Source: Rhodoferax sp.
GTDB lineage: Bacteria; Pseudomonadota; Gammaproteobacteria; Burkholderiales; Burkholderiaceae_C
Direction of reading: 5' to 3'
DNA: 33,064 nucleotides
Assembly (NCBI GenBank): GCA_020048895.1
Contig: JAIFLV010000005.1
Coordinates: 1 to 33,064, forward strand
Part shown: one piece after another, positions 13,822 to 22,822 of the stretch
Layout: each line of letters opens with the position of its first letter
Numbering within the stretch: position 1 is the first letter of the stretch
The notes under the pieces: generated by a model
The model's input: only the letters and a program-made list of their open reading frames with translations
Databases searched by the model: none
What the model was told of the DNA's origin: nothing
Made by a program: the position numbers and the translations under genes

Positions 13822-15182
13822 AACACCCGGTTCCAGGCAAGATCAAGCAACCGTGCTTCCCAACTTGAAAAGCTGGAATAGGCAGCGCGATGTTTCTCAG
13901 GGTTGGCACCGGTGCCGCCGATCGCAAAAATGACACCATTGCCGCGCTCCGGGTCAAACACCACAGCCGAGGTCAGGCCGTAGGCATCGCCCAGATGCCC
14001 CCACGCCTGAACGCCTCCGCGTTGCAATAACCGGTCGCCAAAGCCGTCTGCTCCGGCTTGTGCGCTGCGGTCAATGAAGTGCTGCAAACCCAACCCCCAC
14101 GCCTGAAGCATTCCGTTGACCGAGTCGCCATTGCGCTGCTGCGCATCCAACCTCCACTGCTCGGTCAGCAGAGACTGCACGCTTGTGCGCGACAGAAAAT
14201 TGCGGCCATTGAACTCACCCTGACGGACAAGCATCTGCACCACCATGGCCAGATCCTGCACGCGCGTGCGCAAACTGCCCTGCGGCCCAAACAGCGTGCC
14301 ATTGCTCCCAAGGACATACGACTTCGGCACCGCCGGTGCCGCAGGCCGCACACCATCAATAGCGTCGGTTTGGGCGATCCACGGGCCTGCGGTGTTCCAC
14401 GTTTCATCGACAGAGCGTTTACGGTACAGCGTGGCAAGATTCGACAACTCGGCATCGGAGAACTGGCTGGGATCGAACCCGCCCTGCATGCCCAGCGGAC
14501 CCAGCACTTCCTGTTGCATCAGGCGGTCAAAGCGCATGCCACTGGCTCTCTCCATCACGCTGGCCAGTACGCCATAGTTGAAATTGCAATACTGAAAGTA
14601 GGTGCCTGGCGCGTGCGGCAACCAGCTGCGCCCGGTACCGTAGTGCTTGCCAGAAGGTAGCAGAACACTGTGCAGCGGCACATCGGCATCAAACCGGTAG
14701 CCACCGTCATCGCTGATGGACGCCCGGTGCGACAGCAGGAGACGGGGTGTGATGGCCGCGCGCGGATGGCCGGGATGGCGCAAGGTAAACCCCAGCATCG
14801 TGGAGACATCCGCATCCAGACCGAGCTTGCCAGCATCCACCAGGCGCATGATGCCCAGCGCCACCACCAGCTTGCTCACCGAGGCCATGCGAAATAACGT
14901 GTCACGCGTGACCGGCAGATCGGGATGTGCGCCGTGCGCCAGCACCCGTCGCCCCAGCAGCGCTTCAAACACGGTCTTCCCGGCTTGCATGCAGAGCACG
15001 GACAGACCCGTGAGCGGACGCTGCGGGTCGTCCACCAGCGCCTGCAATGCCGCTGTGAGGGAGCGATCGCCGTCGGCGGTTGCCGTCACTGGGGGTCCGG
15101 CTTTACCCATGGTGGGAACTACCCAGGCCATGCCACCCAGAAGGGCGGAGCGTCGGGTCCATTGCAACGGGGGCGGGGGCAT
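13818..15182 (-). CDS. Beta-lactamase-fold serine hydrolase (class C/PBP4*-like)
   Basis: A 454-residue exported protein. The N-terminus has a Tat-like twin Arg (WTRRSALLGGMAW). Active-site motifs are complete: SxxK in FRMASVSKLVVALG, a Tyr-Cys-Asn triad in FQYCNFNYGVLA (YxN motif), and HLG in AWGHLGDAYGLT (the KTG equivalent). These enzymes include AmpC, DD-peptidases and muramyl-peptide esterases/amidases. The AGGAG seven bases before ATG 15182 supports the start. Coupled by overlap to the phosphodiester glycosidase, and 108 bases after the kinase gene, it probably trims peptides from cell-wall fragments in the periplasm. Exact specificity is unknown. Confidence 0.88.
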   Translation of the reverse strand: MPPPPLQWTRRSALLGGMAWVVPTMGKAGPPVTATADGDRSLTAALQALVDDPQRPLTGLSVLCMQAGKTVFEALLGRRVLAHGAHPDLPVTRDTLFRMASVSKLVVALGIMRLVDAGKLGLDADVSTMLGFTLRHPGHPRAAITPRLLLSHRASISDDGGYRFDADVPLHSVLLPSGKHYGTGRSWLPHAPGTYFQYCNFNYGVLASVMERASGMRFDRLMQQEVLGPLGMQGGFDPSQFSDAELSNLATLYRKRSVDETWNTAGPWIAQTDAIDGVRPAAPAVPKSYVLGSNGTLFGPQGSLRTRVQDLAMVVQMLVRQGEFNGRNFLSRTSVQSLLTEQWRLDAQQRNGDSVNGMLQAWGLGLQHFIDRSAQAGADGFGDRLLQRGGVQAWGHLGDAYGLTSAVVFDPERGNGVIFAIGGTGANPEKHRAAYSSFSSWEARLLDLAWNRVL

Positions 15183-15220
15183 ACAAACACTCCTTGAACG
15201 CTCGCTTGTGAATCATACTG

Positions 15221-15265
15221 ATTGCTATCGTTTTGGTAGCTGCTCGCGCCCATTTCACGGGCGCC
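15221..15265. repeat. Dispersed repeat, degenerate copy in the recycling operon
   Basis: ATTGCTATCGTTTTGGTAGC, TGCTCGCGCC, CATTTCACGGGCGCC. It lies in the only long gap (108 bases) of the minus-strand operon, between the kinase and serine hydrolase genes. GGCGCC-type ends can form a small hairpin (GCGCCCATTTCACGGGCGC). Confidence 0.5.
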
Positions 15266-15290
15266 ATGACACTATATTGCTTAAGATGTT

Positions 15291-16250
15291 TCATGCGCTC
15301 GACGTCACAGGTTTATCCCACACCAGCGTCGCCGCCACACAATGCGCCTGCAAATCCGGCACACAGCGCATCGTCAGTTCGCCGGGCAGCGCTTGGCGAA
15401 AACCCTGCTCGATCAACGGACTCAGACACTGGGCGCGACCTGCCAACACGACCGGACGTGGCCCAAATCGTTGCGCCAGACAGACTGCCAAGTGCGCCAA
15501 CGCATTCCCGGCACGCAGCAACAACTGGCGCGCGGCCTCATCATCAGGTGCTGAAGCTGCAACCTGCAAGGCGAGTTTGCCGATGGTGCCGCGGTCGGAT
15601 CCATAAATGAAACTGCGTGAGTTGGCCCAGTCTTCACCCCCCACTGCAGCCAAAATCTGCTGTGCCATGGCCGAAGTGCGCCAGGCACCGGGCATCCGGT
15701 CTTCATTGCGCCATACCAGCGCCATGGCCTGCACGGCGATCCAGTAGCCACCGCCCTCATCGCCCAGCGCCGGCCCCCGTCCACCAGCACGGTGAAAATG
15801 CCCCTCGATGTCCAAGAAAGTGGCAATCGATCCTGTTCCGGCGTACACCAGATAGCCCTCACCCGGCGCAAAGGCCGCCCTGTAGGCGATGGTCATGTCA
15901 TTGGTCAGCGTGACATGGCCAGGCGCCAGTGGCAACACCGAGCCCAACAATTCCCGCAATGTCAGCTCGCTACCGGGATCTCCGAGCCCGGTAAAACCTG
16001 CGACTACGCCAACACGCTGGGTTCCAATGAGAGGCAACACGGCAGCCGCCAGTATCTGTAAGGTGCTGCGTATCTCCTCGATCCCGGTCGGCGACGTCAG
16101 TTGCAATCCACTCATGCCGCCTACCTGCCCCTGTGCAACGATGGCACCATTGCGACCGGCCAGCGCCCAGCGTGTTTGGGTGCCGCCGGCGTCAAGCCCC
16201 AGCCCCCAGACCGGTTCCTCGATGTCAGCAGTTGTCTCGGCCGCGCTCAC
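15291..16250 (-). CDS. murK: BadF/BcrA-type amino-sugar kinase (MurK/GlcNAc kinase-like)
   Basis: A 319-residue cytoplasmic kinase of the ASKHA fold. The phosphate loop is WGLGLDAGGTQTRWALAG, the second glycine-rich block YLVYAGTGSIATFLD, and the third GPALGDEGGGYWIAVQA, all typical of BadF-family N-acetylglucosamine/N-acetylmuramic acid kinases. MurK-type enzymes phosphorylate MurNAc (and GlcNAc) at O6. The murQ etherase in the same operon uses MurNAc-6-phosphate, so MurNAc kinase is the likely role; glucosamine kinase is the alternative. ATG 16250 overlaps the stop of the upstream hydrolase by four bases. No PTS transporter gene is present, so a free-sugar kinase is needed for this pathway. 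Confidence 0.85.
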   Translation of the reverse strand: MSAAETTADIEEPVWGLGLDAGGTQTRWALAGRNGAIVAQGQVGGMSGLQLTSPTGIEEIRSTLQILAAAVLPLIGTQRVGVVAGFTGLGDPGSELTLRELLGSVLPLAPGHVTLTNDMTIAYRAAFAPGEGYLVYAGTGSIATFLDIEGHFHRAGGRGPALGDEGGGYWIAVQAMALVWRNEDRMPGAWRTSAMAQQILAAVGGEDWANSRSFIYGSDRGTIGKLALQVAASAPDDEAARQLLLRAGNALAHLAVCLAQRFGPRPVVLAGRAQCLSPLIEQGFRQALPGELTMRCVPDLQAHCVAATLVWDKPVTSSA

Positions 16251-17863
16251 AGGATCGGCTCCATCACGCGGTACCCTTGGCGTGGACTTTCATTACCGAC
16301 CCGATCCAACGTAGACACCACCAATGCGTTGAGCAGGTCGCCATTGGGACTGCGCTTGAGCAACTCGAGTCCGGTCTGCCCGGTGGTGTGTAGCGCCCAG
16401 CGCGTACCGTAGCGCAGCCAGAGGACCCAACGCAGATGTGTCGCATTGGGCGGTTCAGCCTGGAGCTGCAACTGGTAGTCTCCCTCACGCCGTGATGTCA
16501 GTTCGACCTTGAATGAGCCCACACGGTCCGCGCTCATCCAGGGTGTTGCCGGCACCAGAGCCGATTGGGCGTACAAGTCTGCTTGCAACTGCTCGCCCAA
16601 ACCCTGGCGATTACCCATTAGCGCCACCATGCTGAAGTGCACATGTCCACTGTCTGGCGCACGTGCACGCACCAACGCGATCTGATCGGCAATTTCCTGC
16701 GATGCCCACGTTGTGGGCGGCTTGGGCGTGACGTTTTCGGCCGCAACCCGGCTGGTAAACAAACCTGCCCACACATGGCGGTTTTGCGTATTTTGCTGGT
16801 GCCAGTAGTTCAACAGCGGGCCGAATGCCTGCTCCTTGGTGGCAATGGTCCAATACAGCTGCGGCACCAGATAGTCGAACCATCCCTGCGCCACCCAGCG
16901 CTCCACGTCGGCATAGAGCTTGTGGTACTGGCTAAAGCCACGAATCTCGGGCGGGCGCAATTCCGGACGACCCAGACCAAAAGGACTGATGCCAAATCGC
17001 ACCCAGGGCTTGGTCTTGCGAATACCGCGGTAGATGCGTTCAATGAGCGCATCCACATTGCTGCGCCGCCAGTCATCGCGGCCCAAGACGCCACCCGCAT
17101 CGAGATAGCGCTGCCAGGAAGGCTGGTCGGGGAAATCCACCTCTGCTTTGGGGTTGTCGCTTTGGGCTCCCTGGGTCACGGGGTAGGGATAGAAATAGTC
17201 ATCGATATGAATGCCATCGACGTCGTAGCGCTGGAGCACGTCCAAGAAAACCGCCAGACTATGGTCGGCAGCCGCAGGCTCGCCGGGGTCGATCCAGAGC
17301 TGGTCTCCATATTGCTTGACCCAATCAGGCCGGGTCTTGCTGAGATGGCTGCTGGCGGCGGGCGATGCTGCCTTGCTCTGACGTGCCCGAAACGGGTTGA
17401 ACCACGCATGCAACTCCAGGCCGCGCGCGTGCGCCTCAGAGATCCACAGTGCCAGCGGGTCGTACCACGGCTCGGGGGCCTGGCCCTGGGTGCCAGTCAG
17501 GTATTCGCTCCAGGGTTCGAGCTCGGACGCATACAGCGCATCTGCACTGGTTCGCACCTGCAAAATGATGGCGTTCAATCGCAATGCCACCGCCCGATCG
17601 AGCATCGCACGCATTTCAGACTGCTGCTGGGCCGTGCTGAGCCCCTTGCGACTGGGCCAATCAATATTGGCTACGGTAGCGACCCAGGCGGCCCGGAACT
17701 CTCGTGGTGCCACCGGTGCCAGCGCTTCCATGTCCTGCGCCGGGCGCAGTGAGACTCCCCCCAATGGCTCCAGCACCGTGCTACAGCCACCCAACGCAGC
17801 TGCCGCTCCAACGCCCGCGACAGCTGTCAACGACAGAATCTGACGTCGGTTGAGACAAGACAT
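16247..17863 (-). CDS. DigH/YngK-like glycosyl hydrolase lipoprotein (GHL10 family)
   Basis: A 538-residue lipoprotein; the signal reads ILSLTAVAGVGAAAALGGCS. The TIM-barrel catalytic domain begins EFRAAWVATVANIDWPS and continues LNAIILQVRTSADALY, HAWFNPFRAR, YDVDGIHIDDYFYPYP and WVRFGISPFGLGRPE. Glu/Asp residues in these barrel-end motifs fit the GHL10 family (DUF187). E. coli DigH of this family cuts glycan strands stripped of stem peptides, which fits this operon well. The C-terminal ~110 residues form a beta domain (VELTSRREGDYQLQL, WVLWLRYGTRWA). It is four bases from nagX upstream and overlaps the kinase gene downstream. Confidence 0.88.
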   Translation of the reverse strand: MSCLNRRQILSLTAVAGVGAAAALGGCSTVLEPLGGVSLRPAQDMEALAPVAPREFRAAWVATVANIDWPSRKGLSTAQQQSEMRAMLDRAVALRLNAIILQVRTSADALYASELEPWSEYLTGTQGQAPEPWYDPLALWISEAHARGLELHAWFNPFRARQSKAASPAASSHLSKTRPDWVKQYGDQLWIDPGEPAAADHSLAVFLDVLQRYDVDGIHIDDYFYPYPVTQGAQSDNPKAEVDFPDQPSWQRYLDAGGVLGRDDWRRSNVDALIERIYRGIRKTKPWVRFGISPFGLGRPELRPPEIRGFSQYHKLYADVERWVAQGWFDYLVPQLYWTIATKEQAFGPLLNYWHQQNTQNRHVWAGLFTSRVAAENVTPKPPTTWASQEIADQIALVRARAPDSGHVHFSMVALMGNRQGLGEQLQADLYAQSALVPATPWMSADRVGSFKVELTSRREGDYQLQLQAEPPNATHLRWVLWLRYGTRWALHTTGQTGLELLKRSPNGDLLNALVVSTLDRVGNESPRQGYRVMEPIL

Positions 17864-17867
17864 GGAC

Positions 17868-19001
17868 TTATACCTTTATGAACCAGCCTTTGCGCCAAAG
17901 CGCCCAGGCGATGACAAACAGGCCACTGGTAAACAGCAGCGCAAACGCAAGTGACGCATTCACCGGCGCCAACCCCGATGCCTGCAAGGGCGCAAACAAC
18001 CAACCCTTGAGTGTCAGACTGGGAGTCATCCGGATGAACCCGAGCATTTTGGCAATTAAACCCGAGAGCGCAAACAGAAACAGGGCGTTCATCCCAAAAA
18101 TGACCAGAGGCTTCGCAAACCAGGAAGCGCTCGCGCGCAAGTGACTATCCGGTTGCGCGTCCAACAGCCAGTAACACACGCCAAACAGCAAACAGGCCCA
18201 TCCCGCCGTGAACAGCACATAGGCAGGCGACCACAAGCTCTTGTTGATCGGCATGCTCCACGCACCCAGCACCTGACCGATCCATAGCAAGGCCAGACCC
18301 AGCACCAACAGCCACACGGTCTTTTCCATTGGATCGCGTGGCTGCGCCAGCCAATGCCCTACCAGTACACCCGCAAGCTGGCTGGCCACCGCAGGCAATG
18401 TAGACAGCAGCCCTTCCGGATCCCAGGTGGTACTGCTGCGCCACAAATGCCCCTCCATCAGCGTACGGTCCAGCCAGGCACCCACATCCTGCCCGGGCTG
18501 CAGTGAACCGGTATGCCAAACGCCCTGCGCGTCGGGGACCGGCACCAAGGTCTGCACCAGGGTATAGACAACAAGCAGCCCGATGAGCCACACCAGTTGC
18601 CCGCGCCACCGCCAATACAGAACGAGCGGCGCAGTCAGCAAGGTGCATAACCCCAGACGTTGCAAGACTCCAGGGATACGCAGCTGCGCCAGATCAAAGG
18701 TTGGTATGAAATTCAGCAGCAACCCGATGGCAATGATCACTGCTGCCCGGCGTACTGTTTGTATGAGGAGCACGTGCCGCGGATCCCCCAGTGCAGCGCG
18801 GCGTCCCAGACTGATCGTCATAGAGATACCACTGATGAACACAAAGAAGGGAAAGATCCAGTCAGTAAACGTCCAGCCATCCCACTTCGCGTGCGCCAGT
18901 GGACCATACAGGTGACCCCAATCACCCGGGTTGTTGACCAGCAGCATGGCGGCAATGGTGAAGCCCCGAAACGCATCGAGCGACACCAAACGCTCTTTCA
19001 T
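17868..19001 (-). CDS. NagX-like membrane acyltransferase (HGSNAT/DUF5009)
   Basis: A 377-residue polytopic membrane protein with about ten hydrophobic segments. The N-terminus RLVSLDAFRGFTIAAMLLVN with NNPGDWGHLY, then DWIFPFFVFISGISMTISLG, is diagnostic of the heparan-alpha-glucosaminide N-acetyltransferase family; bacterial members are called NagX. They are found beside GlcNAc and chitin genes and are proposed to acetylate glucosamine-containing sugars across the inner membrane. Here it could re-acetylate de-N-acetylated muropeptides before import. Start and stop overlap or abut AmpG and DigH genes (4-base overlap, 4-base gap). The residues after TM1 are well conserved, so the protein looks intact. 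Confidence 0.85.
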   Translation of the reverse strand: MKERLVSLDAFRGFTIAAMLLVNNPGDWGHLYGPLAHAKWDGWTFTDWIFPFFVFISGISMTISLGRRAALGDPRHVLLIQTVRRAAVIIAIGLLLNFIPTFDLAQLRIPGVLQRLGLCTLLTAPLVLYWRWRGQLVWLIGLLVVYTLVQTLVPVPDAQGVWHTGSLQPGQDVGAWLDRTLMEGHLWRSSTTWDPEGLLSTLPAVASQLAGVLVGHWLAQPRDPMEKTVWLLVLGLALLWIGQVLGAWSMPINKSLWSPAYVLFTAGWACLLFGVCYWLLDAQPDSHLRASASWFAKPLVIFGMNALFLFALSGLIAKMLGFIRMTPSLTLKGWLFAPLQASGLAPVNASLAFALLFTSGLFVIAWALWRKGWFIKV

Positions 19002-20290
19002 GCCGACTCTTTCTTTCCGAAGCCCTCAGGAATCTTGATCAACGCAGCCATGGCAAATGAGGGGACGGTGGCGACCAGTACCCAGATGAAAAAACTGGTA
19101 TAGCCCAACTGCTGTTGCAACCAGCCGCTCCACATGCCCGGCAACATCATCCCGAGTGCCATGAAGCCAGTGCAAATGGCGTAATGCGCAGTCTTGTGCG
19201 GGCCGTCCGCTACCAGAATCATGTACATCAGATAGGCTGTAAAACCCAGGCCGTAGCCGAACTGTTCCACCGCCAGCGCCACGCTGACGATGACCACATC
19301 CTGCGTCTGCGTCAAAGCCAGAAAAAGGAACACGGCATTGGGCACATGCATGAGCAGCACCAGCGGCCACAGTGCGCGTTTGAGTCCCACTTTGGAGATA
19401 ACCCAGCCACCCAGCAAGCCACCAATGGTGAGCGCGGTCAGCCCGACCGTACCATAGGCAATCCCGACGGCCTTGGTACTGAGACCCAGGCCACCTGCAT
19501 CGAGCTGATCCATCAAAAACGGCGTCGCCAGTTTGAGCAATTGGGCCTCTGGAAACCGGTACAGCAGCAAAAAGCCGAGCACCACCAGAATGCCGGGTTT
19601 CCTGAAGAACTCCGCAAAGACGCGGAAAAACTCCCCCACCAGAGCGCCGATCTCACTGTGACCTGCGCCTCGTGTGTCGGCTTGCGGCTTAGGCAGCACC
19701 AGCCAGTGGTAAAGAGCCATGGCGACAAACATGCCGGTGAGTACAAAGAACACGGTGGCCCAAGCGGTTTGCATGCTGCCCGTGCGCTCCTGTAGCACCC
19801 CTGCAAGGTAGACCAGTCCACCTTGCCCGCCGATATTGGCCAGTCGATAGAAGGTGGAGCGCACGCCGACAAAGGCCGCCTGGCTGTGCTGTGGCAACGC
19901 CAGCATGTAAAACCCGTCCGCCGCAATATCGTGGGAAGCGGAAGAAAACGCCATCAGCCAGAACACCGCCAGTGTCATCTTGAAAAAACCAGGGCCAGGA
20001 ATGGTCAACGCCACACAGGCCAGCGATGCGCCCACCGCAAACTGCAGCGCCACAATCCACATTCGCTTGGTGCCAAAGAGCTCGATCAGGGGTGACCACA
20101 GCGGCTTGATCACCCAGGGCAGATACAACCAGCTGGTGTAGAGGGCAATGTCGGTGTTGTTCACGCCCATGTTCTTGTACATGATGACCGACAGCGTCAT
20201 CACCACCACGTACGGGATACCCTGGCCAAAGTACAGCGTCGGTATCCAGGCCCACGGGTTGGTGGCGGGTTTGGTAGGAAGCGCGGTCAT
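18998..20290 (-). CDS. ampG: AmpG-like muropeptide permease (MFS)
   Basis: A 430-residue protein with 12 predicted membrane helices. The start resembles AmpG: WIPTLYFGQGIPYVVVM, then IALYTSWLYLPWVIKPLWSP and FSSASHDIAADGFYML. AmpG proteins import GlcNAc-1,6-anhydroMurNAc and its peptides by proton symport. The genes on each side (murQ, NagX, DigH, kinase) all act on the same material. ATG 20290 overlaps the murQ stop by four bases and the stop overlaps the nagX start by four bases, so the run is one tightly coupled operon. The exact substrate (anhydro- versus reducing-end muropeptides, mono- versus disaccharide) is not shown by sequence. Confidence 0.88.
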   Translation of the reverse strand: MTALPTKPATNPWAWIPTLYFGQGIPYVVVMTLSVIMYKNMGVNNTDIALYTSWLYLPWVIKPLWSPLIELFGTKRMWIVALQFAVGASLACVALTIPGPGFFKMTLAVFWLMAFSSASHDIAADGFYMLALPQHSQAAFVGVRSTFYRLANIGGQGGLVYLAGVLQERTGSMQTAWATVFFVLTGMFVAMALYHWLVLPKPQADTRGAGHSEIGALVGEFFRVFAEFFRKPGILVVLGFLLLYRFPEAQLLKLATPFLMDQLDAGGLGLSTKAVGIAYGTVGLTALTIGGLLGGWVISKVGLKRALWPLVLLMHVPNAVFLFLALTQTQDVVIVSVALAVEQFGYGLGFTAYLMYMILVADGPHKTAHYAICTGFMALGMMLPGMWSGWLQQQLGYTSFFIWVLVATVPSFAMAALIKIPEGFGKKESA

Positions 20291-21171
20291 ACGGCACCCA
20301 ATGCGCGGCGCACGCTATCGCCAGCAGTGTCAAGTCGCTTGCGCGCAGCTGCCACATCGCAGCCCAGTTTGATGGCCACCAAGGCCACCTTCACATGGTG
20401 GTCGCAGGCCTGCAGCACCTCCCGTGCAGCGGCTTCGTCACAACCCGTGGCGCGCATGGTCAATGCAATGGAGCGGCGCACCAGTTTGGCATTGGTGGCC
20501 TTGAGGTCGACCATCAGGTTGCCATGCACCTTGTGGAGCCGCACCATCAACGCACTTGAAAAAGCGTTCAGCGCCATCTTCTGCGCACTGCCGGCTTTCA
20601 GGCGTGTGCTGCCGGAGATCACTTCGCTACCAGTGTCGAGCGTGATGCCGATGTCAGCCAGCCTGGTCACCGGTGCATCCGGGTTGTTGGCCAAACCGAT
20701 GGTCAGCGCGCCCACCGCTTTTGATGCTTCGAGCGCACCCAGCACATAGGGTGTCGCGCCTGAGGCCGCAATCAGCAGCACTACATCATTGGGGCCGACA
20801 TGCACGCCCTGCACATCGCGCGCGCCCTGCGCGCGATCGTCTTCCGCGCCTTCGGCCGCCACAAACATGGCATCGGCACCACCTGCGATGAGGCCCACCG
20901 CTCGCTCGCGCGGCCAGGAAAACGTGGGGTAGAGCTCCACACTGTCGAGCACACCGAGACGCCCCGATGTTCCTGCTCCCGCGTAGATCAGCCGCCCTCC
21001 GCGTTGCATGCGGGTCACTGCGGCGTCGACCGCTCGTGCCAATTGGGGGCCTGCTGCGCGCACCGCGGAGACGGCTTGAAGTTGATCTTCCACCAGAGCA
21101 CTCACCAGATCTTCAGTGGCGTAGAGATCGAGATCGGCGTGGGCGGTGCTCGGTGTTTCAGTATTCAGCAT
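20287..21171 (-). CDS. murQ: N-acetylmuramic acid 6-phosphate etherase
   Basis: A 294-residue SIS-fold enzyme, the family's usual length. It splits the lactyl ether of MurNAc-6-phosphate to give GlcNAc-6-phosphate and D-lactate. Visible are YAGAGTSGRLGVLDSVE with the first catalytic Glu, AEGAEDDRAQGARDV with the second, and VVLLIAASGATPYVLGAL and TRLKAGSAQKMALNAFS around the sugar-phosphate site. ATG 21171 (LNTETPSTAHADLDLY) matches the family start; the 28 extra codons upstream are in the divergent promoter gap. It is the first gene of the minus-strand operon, with the symporter operon starting 92 bases away on the other strand. Confidence 0.96.
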   Translation of the reverse strand: MLNTETPSTAHADLDLYATEDLVSALVEDQLQAVSAVRAAGPQLARAVDAAVTRMQRGGRLIYAGAGTSGRLGVLDSVELYPTFSWPRERAVGLIAGGADAMFVAAEGAEDDRAQGARDVQGVHVGPNDVVLLIAASGATPYVLGALEASKAVGALTIGLANNPDAPVTRLADIGITLDTGSEVISGSTRLKAGSAQKMALNAFSSALMVRLHKVHGNLMVDLKATNAKLVRRSIALTMRATGCDEAAAREVLQACDHHVKVALVAIKLGCDVAAARKRLDTAGDSVRRALGAV

Positions 21172-21263
21172 GCAGTCGTTCTCGCTTTGGACGGGCACAA
21201 GGGGCTCGGGTTTTGATTTTGACACGCTATAGTTTGCGATTCCGAGCGGAGCCAATCAAGCCT
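21172..21263. promoter_or_regulatory. Divergent promoter region of the recycling locus
   Basis: A 92-base gap separates the two operons. It contains a TATAGT hexamer on plus (21228-21233) but no good -35 at 17 bases, as expected of an activator-dependent promoter. The LysR regulator encoded in the plus operon is the natural candidate to bind here. I could not delimit its site. Confidence 0.4.
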
Positions 21264-22724
21264 ATGAACCCCATTGTTTTGCTGAGCGTTGTTCTGGGCT
21301 ATTTCTGCTTATTGCTAGGCGTGGCGTGGCTCACCTCGCGGCGGGCCACCAACGACAGCTTTTTCATCGGTAACCGCAGCAGCCACTGGCTCCTGGTGGC
21401 ATTTGGCATGGTTGGAACGTCGCTGAGTGGCGTCACTTTCATCAGTGTGCCCGGTGCCGTCGGGCGCGATGCGTTCAGCTACTTTCAGCTGGTCGCCGGC
21501 CATCTGATCGGTTTCATGGTCATTGCTTTTGTGCTGCTGCCCTTGTACTACCGGCTCAACCTCACGTCCATTTACCACTACCTCGGCCAGCGTCTGGGCA
21601 CCACGTCCTACAAGACCGGCGCCTCATTTTTCATTGTTTCACGCACATTTGGTGCCACTGCCCGGCTCTATCTGGTGATCAACATTCTGCAGGCGGCCAT
21701 TCTTGACCGACTCGGCGTGCCGTTCTGGGTTACCACCCTGGTCATTTTGCTGATGATTCTTCTCTACACGTTTGAGGGGGGCGTGAAGACCATCGTCTGG
21801 ACCGATACGCTGCAAACCAGTTGCATGTTGATCGGGCTGCTGATCTGTGTCTACTTTTTGCTCGACCAGATGCACATTGGCCTTGCTGAAAGCCTCGCAG
21901 CCATGGAACAGCGCGGACTCTCGAAAATTCTGGTGCTGGAGAGTGACAGCCGACTGTTTGTCGTCAAGCAAGTGCTGGCGGGCATCTTTATCACCATTGC
22001 GATGAGTGGCCTGGATCAGGAAATGATGCAGAAGAATATTTCGGTCCGAACACTGGCCGATTCGCAGAAGAACATGGTGTTGATGGCGCTGGTGTTCACC
22101 GGGGTTGTGCTGCTGTTCCTGTTTTTGGGCGGCTTGTTGCACCTCTTTGCGGCACAGTCCGGGATGCAGGAAACCGGTGACAAGCTCTTTGCCGCAGTGG
22201 TTCTGGGGCACATGCCGGCATTCATCCAGATCATCTTCATCATTGCGCTGATCTCGGCTCTGTTTCCCAGCGCCGATGGCGCCATCACTGCGCTGACTTC
22301 GAGCTTTTGCATTGACCTGCTGGGCTTACAGTCGCACTCCGACTGGAGTCCCGAGCAGAAGAAACGGGTACGCCAGCACGTGCACCTCGGATTTGCGGCG
22401 CTGTTCCTGGCGCTGGTCATGGGCTTCAAGTGGATCAACGACCCCAGCATGATCGGGCTGATTCTCAAACTCGCCGCCTACACCTACGGCCCCCTGTTGG
22501 GACTATTTGCATTTGGAATTCTCACCCAGCGCAGCGTACGGGATCGGTGGGTACCCTGGGTGGCTTTTGCCTCGCCCGCGCTGTGCTTTGCGATCGATGC
22601 CAACCAGCGCGCCCTGTTTGGCAGCTACCAGCTCGGCCTGGAGATTCTGCTGTTGAACGGCGCACTCACGTTTGGCGGTTTGTGGATGCTGTCGATTCCC
22701 AAGAAACCGCATGCTGCGTTGTGA
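21264..22724 (+). CDS. Sodium:solute symporter family transporter
   Basis: A 486-residue protein with about 13 membrane helices and the SSS-family pattern. TM1 is PIVLLSVVLGYFCLLLGVAW, followed by NDSFFIGNRSSHWLLVAFGM, MVGTSLSGVTFISVPGAVGR and YTFEGGVKTIVWTDTLQT, the sodium-site-bearing segments. ATG 21264 is chosen; the frame is open upstream but crosses the divergent promoter and murQ. It opens the plus-strand operon, divergent from murQ. SSS transporters carry sugars, amino acids and organic acids. Free MurNAc, anhydroMurNAc or GlcNAc is the likeliest cargo here because the locus lacks a PTS, but D-lactate or amino acids are possible. Confidence 0.88.
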   Translation: MNPIVLLSVVLGYFCLLLGVAWLTSRRATNDSFFIGNRSSHWLLVAFGMVGTSLSGVTFISVPGAVGRDAFSYFQLVAGHLIGFMVIAFVLLPLYYRLNLTSIYHYLGQRLGTTSYKTGASFFIVSRTFGATARLYLVINILQAAILDRLGVPFWVTTLVILLMILLYTFEGGVKTIVWTDTLQTSCMLIGLLICVYFLLDQMHIGLAESLAAMEQRGLSKILVLESDSRLFVVKQVLAGIFITIAMSGLDQEMMQKNISVRTLADSQKNMVLMALVFTGVVLLFLFLGGLLHLFAAQSGMQETGDKLFAAVVLGHMPAFIQIIFIIALISALFPSADGAITALTSSFCIDLLGLQSHSDWSPEQKKRVRQHVHLGFAALFLALVMGFKWINDPSMIGLILKLAAYTYGPLLGLFAFGILTQRSVRDRWVPWVAFASPALCFAIDANQRALFGSYQLGLEILLLNGALTFGGLWMLSIPKKPHAAL

Positions 22725-22822
22725 CGCTGTGCCTGCGTTGCCTCACCCATACCTATTTGTTATGCACACGTGCACAATTGCTATGTTCTTGCGCCTATGC
22801 GCTGATGTAAGCTGATCCGACT

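Noticed and set aside
16637..17752. 371-codon plus-strand frame opposite the DigH-like hydrolase
   Set aside because: Shadow of a clear lipoprotein hydrolase gene in a GC-rich genome; no domain or start signal.
20967..21263. N-terminal extension of the symporter frame
   Set aside because: Arg-rich, opposite murQ and through the divergent promoter gap; the first membrane helix starts right after ATG 21264.
22757..22780. Near-palindrome TGCACACGTGCACA between the symporter and amidase genes
   Set aside because: Arms are short and imperfect, there is no T-run, and it resembles no operator I know.
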